Shown here piece by piece: positions 59,459 through 64,000 of a stretch of DNA of 64,000 nucleotides; the first letter of the stretch is position 1; each line of letters starts with the position of its first letter. This stretch comes from Tropicimonas_B omnivorans. GTDB lineage: Bacteria > Pseudomonadota > Alphaproteobacteria > Rhodobacterales > Rhodobacteraceae. The notes beneath the pieces are model-generated. The model was not told the origin of the DNA and did not search any database. It saw nothing but the letters and a program-made list of their open reading frames with translations. Where the stretch lies: NCBI RefSeq assembly GCF_031846565.1, contig NZ_JAVRHL010000006.1, positions 39,217-103,216 on the forward strand. Reading direction: 5' to 3'. The translations under genes and the position numbers were made by a program.

Positions 59459-60070
59459 TCAGCTTTCCAGCTGCGCCATCTCCGGTAGTCTCATCCCGCC
59501 CTTGGGGGTCAGGACGGAAAGCGTCCCGGTCCAGAGGATGCGGACGGGCCTGTCGGTGGAATTGGTCCACGAATGGGGCCGCAGCCCACTGTAGTGCAGG
59601 CTGTCGCCAGCCTTCATGTGAATGATCTGACCGTCGAGTGTCTGCTCGATCTCCCCCTCGAGGATGTAGATGATCTCCTCGCCCTCGTGGCTGACCACCT
59701 CGGAGGCGTAGCCGGCGGGGACGTGCAGGATATAGCTCGACAGTTCGGATCCGGGAAAATCCGTGGCGAGGGTCTCGTACCCGATGGACGATCCGTTGAT
59801 CGAGAATTGCGGTCGCGTCTCGGCACGGGTCAGGCTGTCGGCTGGGCCGGGGGTGGCGATGAAGTATTCCAGAGCCACATCCAGCGCCGCCGCGATCTGC
59901 GCCAGCGTTCCGAGCGATGGCGTGGCATTGTCACGCTCCACTTGGCTGAGATAGCCGACAGAGACGCTCGCCGTGTCGCCGAGAGCCTGAAGCGTCAACC
60001 CGAGTTGCTTGCGGCGCTTGCGAATGAGCGGTCCGAGCTGCGGCTCGGCCTTGTGCTTTTCCCGTGCCAT
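59459..60070 (-). CDS. XRE-family regulator with C-terminal cupin
   Basis: The 203-residue protein has an N-terminal HTH (RKRRKQLGLTLQALGDTASVSVGYLSQVERDNATPSLGTLAQIAAAL) and a cupin domain (VVSHEGEEIIYILEGEIEQTL; MKAGDSLHYSGLRPHSWTNSTDRPVRILW). Such proteins sense small polar ligands and control amino acid, polyamine or betaine use. Here it lies between the binding-protein gene and the divergent permease operon, so it is the probable local regulator. Confidence 0.92.
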   Translation of the reverse strand: MAREKHKAEPQLGPLIRKRRKQLGLTLQALGDTASVSVGYLSQVERDNATPSLGTLAQIAAALDVALEYFIATPGPADSLTRAETRPQFSINGSSIGYETLATDFPGSELSSYILHVPAGYASEVVSHEGEEIIYILEGEIEQTLDGQIIHMKAGDSLHYSGLRPHSWTNSTDRPVRILWTGTLSVLTPKGGMRLPEMAQLES

Positions 60071-60188
60071 GGCAGGGCCCTTCCTAGACTATCGCTTCCA
60101 AGTTACAAAAGTTTTTTTACTATGGCAAAAATTCTTGCGACATTGCCGTGAAGATTTCACGCGGCGGAGGCCAGAGGAGGCGGAGACC

Positions 60189-61232
60189 TTGGCGACAGAT
60201 GCTACAATGGCCGTCAGGGCGGGGCGCAGTGCGAAGGGCGTCGGCGGCTTTGTCGTCGTCACCGCGCTGACCTTCCTCGGCCTCTTGGCGATCACCTTCT
60301 TCATCGGGCGCGTGGTGCCCATCGACCCGGTACTCTCGGTGGTGGGCGACCGGGCGACACAGGCGCAATACGACGCGGCGCGCGTGGCCATGGGGCTCGA
60401 CCGTCCGCTGATCGTTCAGTTCTTCGACTACGTCTGGTCGGTGATGCAGGGCGATCTCGGCACCTCGATCTCGACCAACCGGCCGGTCGCGGATGATCTG
60501 TTGCGGGTCTTTCCCGCCACGCTCGAGATGGCGACGATCGGTATCCTGATCGGCGTGGCGCTCGGCGTGCCCGCCGGGGTCTGGGCCGCCACCCGGCGCG
60601 GCGAATGGGTCGACCAGGTGATGCGCGTCTTCGCGCTGCTGGGCTACTCGGTCCCGGCCTTCTGGCTCGGGCTCGTCGGGCTGGCGTTCTTCTATGCCGG
60701 GCTCGGCTGGGTCGCGGGCCCCGGGCGGCTGGACATCTTCTACGAGGGCCTCGTGCCGGCACGGACCAATGTCATGCTGATCGACGCGGCACTCGCCGGC
60801 GACTGGGACGTCTTCCGCAACGCGCTGGCGCACCTCGTCCTGCCGGCCTCGATCCTCGGCTTCTTCTCGCTGGCCTTCATCGCGCGGATGACGCGCAGCT
60901 TCATGCTCGACCAGCTCGGGCAGGAGTTCATCACCACCGCCCGCGTGAAGGGCGTGCCCGAATGGCGGGTGATCTGGGTCCACGGGTTCAAGCCGATCCG
61001 GGTGCCGCTCATCACGGTGATCGGCCTGTCCTACGCCGCGCTCCTGGAAGGCTCGGTCATGATCGAGACAGTCTTCAGCTGGCCGGGGATCGGCAACTAC
61101 CTGACCACGGCGCTGCTGAACGCCGACATGAACGCCGTGCTGGGCGCGACGCTGGTGATCGGCTCTGTCTTCATCCTGATCAACAAGATCTCGGACGTGC
61201 TCTACCGCGTTCTCGACCCGAGGAGCAGATGA
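60189..61232 (+). CDS. Peptide-type ABC transporter permease (DppB family)
   Basis: The 347-residue membrane protein has the DppB pattern: VVVTALTFLGLLAITFFIGRVVPIDPV, GLDRPLIVQFFDYVWSVMQGDLGTS, and the EAA loop FIARMTRSFMLDQLGQEFITTARVKGVPEWRVIWVHGFK. I choose the TTG at 60189, preceded by GGAGG; the ATG at 60207 lacks a ribosome binding site. It is the first gene of the rightward operon and divergent from the cupin-XRE gene. Confidence 0.92.
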   Translation: MATDATMAVRAGRSAKGVGGFVVVTALTFLGLLAITFFIGRVVPIDPVLSVVGDRATQAQYDAARVAMGLDRPLIVQFFDYVWSVMQGDLGTSISTNRPVADDLLRVFPATLEMATIGILIGVALGVPAGVWAATRRGEWVDQVMRVFALLGYSVPAFWLGLVGLAFFYAGLGWVAGPGRLDIFYEGLVPARTNVMLIDAALAGDWDVFRNALAHLVLPASILGFFSLAFIARMTRSFMLDQLGQEFITTARVKGVPEWRVIWVHGFKPIRVPLITVIGLSYAALLEGSVMIETVFSWPGIGNYLTTALLNADMNAVLGATLVIGSVFILINKISDVLYRVLDPRSR

Positions 61233-62134
61233 TGAGCACGAGAGACTGGCTTCTCGACGACAGCCCCGCCACTCTGACGCAGGCCAATCTCGGCCGCGCG
61301 TGGCGGATGACGACGACACTGCTGCGCAACCCGCTGGCGGTTGCCGGGCTGCTGATCGTCCTTTTGCTGCTGGCCACCGCGCTTTTCGCGCCCTGGATCG
61401 CGCCGGAAACCCCCGTGGGGCAGAACCTGCAGGCGCGCCTGCTTCCTCCCTCGGCCGAGCACTGGATGGGCACGGACGAACTGGGCCGCGACATCTTCAG
61501 CCGCGTTGTCTACGGATCGCGCATCACCTTGATGATCGTGGCTCTGGTCGCCGTGATCTCGGCCCCGCTGGGGCTGATCATCGGCGCGGTCGCGGGCTAC
61601 TTCGGCGGCTGGGTCGATCGCATCCTGATGGGGGTGACGGACGTTTTCCTGTCGCTTCCCAAGCTGATCCTCGCGCTGGCCTTCGTCGCGGCCCTCGGCC
61701 CCGGGATCGAGAACGCGATCATCGCCATCGCCATCACCGCCTGGCCCGCCTATGCGCGCATCTCCCGGGCCGAGACGCTGACCTTCCGCAATGACGAGTA
61801 CATCCAGGCGGTGCGGTTGGTCGGCGGCTCGCATTCGCGGATCATCTTCCGCCACGTGCTGCCGCTCTGCACCTCATCGATGATCGTGCGGGTGACGCTG
61901 GACATGGCGGGCATCATCCTGACCGCCGCTGGTCTCGGCTTTCTCGGTCTCGGCGCACAGCCGCCGCTGCCGGAATGGGGTGCCATGATCTCGCGCGGGC
62001 GGACGTTCATTCTGGACCAGTGGTGGGTCGCCACCATGCCGGGCTTCGCCATCATCCTCGTTTCGCTGGGCTTCTGCTTCCTCGGCGACGGGTTGCGCGA
62101 CGTGCTCGATCCCAAGCAGGGGGGCGAGAAATGA
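61232..62134 (+). CDS. Peptide-type ABC transporter permease (DppC family)
   Basis: The 300-residue membrane protein has PLAVAGLLIVLLLLATALFAPWIAPETP, MGTDELGRDIFSRVVYGSRITLMI and the EAA loop ISRAETLTFRNDEYIQAVRLVGGSHSRIIFRHVLP. GGAG lies 6 bases before the ATG at 61232. It starts in an overlap with the DppB-type stop and is followed by the first ATPase gene. Confidence 0.93.
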   Translation: MSTRDWLLDDSPATLTQANLGRAWRMTTTLLRNPLAVAGLLIVLLLLATALFAPWIAPETPVGQNLQARLLPPSAEHWMGTDELGRDIFSRVVYGSRITLMIVALVAVISAPLGLIIGAVAGYFGGWVDRILMGVTDVFLSLPKLILALAFVAALGPGIENAIIAIAITAWPAYARISRAETLTFRNDEYIQAVRLVGGSHSRIIFRHVLPLCTSSMIVRVTLDMAGIILTAAGLGFLGLGAQPPLPEWGAMISRGRTFILDQWWVATMPGFAIILVSLGFCFLGDGLRDVLDPKQGGEK

Positions 62135-62973
62135 CCGAAACACCGCTTCTGGAAGTCGAGGACCTGCGCGTCAGCTTCGCCACCCCCAAGGGGCCGGTGG
62201 AGGTGGTGAAGGGCTTGAACCTGACCCTGGGCCGCGAGGAGCGGCTGGGCATCGTCGGCGAAAGCGGCTCGGGCAAGTCGATGACGGGCCGGTCGATCCT
62301 TCGGCTGATCCGGGCACCCGGCAAGCAGACCGCGAAGACCCTGCGCTTCGACGGGCTGGACCTGATGGCGCAGGGCACCCGCCAGATGCGCCGGATTCGC
62401 GGCGCGCGGATCTCGATGATCATGCAGGACCCGAAGTTCTCGCTGAACCCCGTCATGACCATCGGCCACCAGATCGCCGAGGCGCTGCAGGTGCACGAGA
62501 AGCTGCCCCGCCGCGATCTGCAGGCGCGGGTGATCGAGATGCTGAATTTGGTCCGTATCAACGACCCCGAGCGGGTGGCGAAGATGTATCCGCACGAGGT
62601 TTCGGGCGGCATGGGGCAACGGGTGATGATCGCCATGATGCTGATCCCGCGCCCGCAGCTGCTGATCGCGGATGAACCCACCTCGGCGCTGGATGTCTCG
62701 GTGCAGGCGCAGGTGCTCGACCTGATACAGGAGCTCGTCACCGGCAACGGCATGGGGCTGATCCTCATCAGCCACGACCTGAACCTCGTGGGGCGCTACT
62801 GCGACCGGATCATGGTGATGAACGGCGGCGAGGTGGTCGAAACCTGCGCCGCGCAGGATCTGCACAAGGCCACTCATCCCTACACCCGCGGTCTGCTGGC
62901 GGCGCAGCCGCGCATGCAGGAAGCCCGCGAAGAACTGCCTGTTCTCGATCGAAGCGGAGGAGCGGGCACATGA
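62131..62973 (+). CDS. Peptide-type ABC transporter ATPase (DppD family)
   Basis: The 280-residue ATPase has Walker A GIVGESGSGKSMTG, Q-loop MIMQDPKFSLNPVMTIG, signature EVSGGMGQRVMIAMML, Walker B LLIADEPTSALDVSVQAQ and switch His in LILISHDLNLVG. The C-terminal ATHPYTRGLLAAQP is the oligopeptide-ATPase tail; the cysteine cluster of many DppD proteins is not present. It overlaps both neighbours by 4 bases. Confidence 0.93.
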   Translation: MTETPLLEVEDLRVSFATPKGPVEVVKGLNLTLGREERLGIVGESGSGKSMTGRSILRLIRAPGKQTAKTLRFDGLDLMAQGTRQMRRIRGARISMIMQDPKFSLNPVMTIGHQIAEALQVHEKLPRRDLQARVIEMLNLVRINDPERVAKMYPHEVSGGMGQRVMIAMMLIPRPQLLIADEPTSALDVSVQAQVLDLIQELVTGNGMGLILISHDLNLVGRYCDRIMVMNGGEVVETCAAQDLHKATHPYTRGLLAAQPRMQEAREELPVLDRSGGAGT

Positions 62974-63758
62974 CCCTCCCGGCAATCTCTCTCAGGGATC
63001 TCGATATTTCCTACGGCGACACCAAGGTGGTGCGCGACGTAACCTTCGACGTGGCGCCGGGTGAAAGCTTCGCGCTCGTGGGTGAAAGCGGCTCGGGCAA
63101 GTCCACGGTGCTCAAGGCCATCTCCGGTCTGGCGCCCGAGTGGACGGGAGAGATTTCCGTGCTGGGCAAGCCGCGCGGACATGGCACCGACCGGACTTTC
63201 TCCACTACCTGCCAGATGGTTTTCCAGGATCCCTATGCCTCGCTGCATCCCCGCAAGACCATCGACACCGTGCTGTCCGAGCCGCTGGCGATCCACGGCA
63301 TTGGCCAGCGCAGCCAGAAGGTGGTCGAGATGCTGGGCGCGGTCGGCCTCGACCAGCGCTTTCGCTTCCGCTTTCCACACCAGCTGTCTGGCGGGCAGCG
63401 CCAACGCGTCGCCATCGCCCGGGCGCTGATGCTGGAACCCAAGGTGATGCTGCTGGACGAACCGACATCGGCGCTCGATGTCTCTGTCCAGGCGGAAATC
63501 CTGAACCTGTTGAAACGCCTGCGCCGCGAACAGGGACTGACCTACCTGATGGTCACCCACAACCTGCCGGTGGTCAGCTTCATGTGCGAGCGCATGGCGG
63601 TGATGAACAAGGGCCGCATCGTCGAAATCGCCCCCAAGACCGCGCTGTACGACGGCAGCTTTTCCGATCCCTATACGCTCGACCTCTATGCCGCTTCGGG
63701 CGGCAACCCCGATGCCGATCCCGCCGTTGCGGCGGCGTCAGATACCAAGGACCCGTGA
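62970..63758 (+). CDS. Peptide-type ABC transporter ATPase (DppF family)
   Basis: The 262-residue ATPase has Walker A ALVGESGSGKSTVLK, Q-loop MVFQDPYASLHPRKTI, signature QLSGGQRQRVAIARAL, Walker B VMLLDEPTSALDVSVQAE and switch His in YLMVTHNLPVV. It pairs with the DppD-type subunit. Coupled by overlaps to the gene before it and to the GAF-domain gene after it. Confidence 0.93.
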   Translation: MTLPAISLRDLDISYGDTKVVRDVTFDVAPGESFALVGESGSGKSTVLKAISGLAPEWTGEISVLGKPRGHGTDRTFSTTCQMVFQDPYASLHPRKTIDTVLSEPLAIHGIGQRSQKVVEMLGAVGLDQRFRFRFPHQLSGGQRQRVAIARALMLEPKVMLLDEPTSALDVSVQAEILNLLKRLRREQGLTYLMVTHNLPVVSFMCERMAVMNKGRIVEIAPKTALYDGSFSDPYTLDLYAASGGNPDADPAVAAASDTKDP

Positions 63759-64000
63759 TGACCGATACGACCAAGGCGCTTGCCGACTTCACCACCGCGC
63801 TCGCCGCCGCGACCACCGAGGAAGCGGCCTTCGATGCGCTCTGCGCGCTGACCAAGGCGACAGTGGGCGCAAAGCTCTTTACCGTGATGACGTCGGACAC
63901 CGATGCCATGGTGGCCCGCCGCGCCTATACCGATGACGCCGCGAATTACCCGACCTCGGGCGAGAAGCCGATCGAGCTGAACCGCTGGTTCGATCAGGTG
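63758..64000 (+). CDS. GAF-domain protein (cut by the window edge)
   Basis: The first 81 residues are visible (MTDTTKALADFTTALAAATTEEAAFDALCALTKATVGAKLFTVMT, then DTDAMVARRAYTDDAANYPTSGEKP). The pattern is a small GAF module that could bind a ligand. It starts in an overlap with the DppF-type stop (TGATG), so it belongs to the transporter operon and may sense or modify the imported compound. The C-terminal part is outside the window. Confidence 0.7.
   Translation, partial: MTDTTKALADFTTALAAATTEEAAFDALCALTKATVGAKLFTVMTSDTDAMVARRAYTDDAANYPTSGEKPIELNRWFDQV

Noticed and set aside
57802..59625. 607-codon + strand frame opposite the ABC binding protein
   Set aside because: It is antisense to a well-supported SBP gene with signal peptide and family motifs; its His/Gly/Val-rich composition is typical of a shadow.
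1..64000. CRISPR arrays, prophage structural genes and rRNA
   Set aside because: No regularly spaced repeats, no phage head, tail or lysis genes and no rRNA segments were seen.

Overview
The window looks like a piece of a high-GC alphaproteobacterial genome, most likely from the Rhodobacterales. This rests on the thiamine operon layout (TPP riboswitch then thiD-O-S-G-E-F-Y, tenA, thiZ-X), TRAP and TTT transporters beside catabolic genes, and a MobQ-type mobilisation block. The assignment is by recognition only; no search was run. No rRNA or CRISPR array was seen. The single tRNA is tRNA-Cys(GCA).

1-9.5 kb is an integrated mobilisable element at tRNA-Cys. It carries a MobC-like protein, an RSF1010/Ti-like oriT, a MobA/MobL relaxase, several hypothetical plasmid proteins, a primase-polymerase-like replication protein, a PemK/MazF-like protein, a small HTH/excisionase-like protein and a tyrosine integrase. 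The integrase appears frameshifted by one extra G. A glycosyltransferase fragment lies at the left edge. 9.6-12.1 kb is an IS5-family element interrupted by an IS110-family element.

12.2-22.4 kb is a catabolic island. A TRAP transporter (dctQM and a distant dctP), a 3-hydroxyacyl-CoA dehydrogenase-like enzyme, an extradiol dioxygenase with a ligand-less paralogue, a class II aldolase-like decarboxylase, a semialdehyde dehydrogenase, a hydratase and an HpcH/HpaI aldolase together resemble a meta-cleavage route for a carboxylated catechol. A divergent GntR regulator probably acts through paired AATATCGATATT boxes, 30 bp apart, in front of both transcription units.

22.5-27.0 kb is an IS graveyard: IS5, rearranged IS3, an IS427-like element with a likely programmed frameshift, and another IS5-type element. 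27.0-38.8 kb is a second catabolic island of unknown substrate: a truncated ALDH, a 2-hydroxyacid dehydrogenase, tctABC, two LysR regulators, a 3-hydroxyisobutyrate dehydrogenase-like enzyme, a DUF1185 protein, a large FAD/Fe-S oxidoreductase and an atypical SDR. It is flanked by inverted copies of one IS, which share the same premature UAA. 38.9-41.6 kb holds IS debris and a broken, chimeric serine recombinase.

42.0-49.5 kb is the complete TPP-controlled thiamine operon, covering thiazole synthesis, HMP kinase, coupling, and pyrimidine salvage and uptake. 49.7-53.0 kb carries an IclR regulator facing a small oxidative cluster (ABM-VOC fusion, EthD, quinone-reductase-like enzyme). 53.2-55.5 kb has a secreted alpha/beta hydrolase divergent from a membrane-anchored AraC regulator. 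After a further decayed IS5 element (55.5-56.5 kb), 56.6-64 kb carries an M24 peptidase, a peptide-type ABC transporter, a cupin-XRE regulator and the start of a GAF-domain protein.
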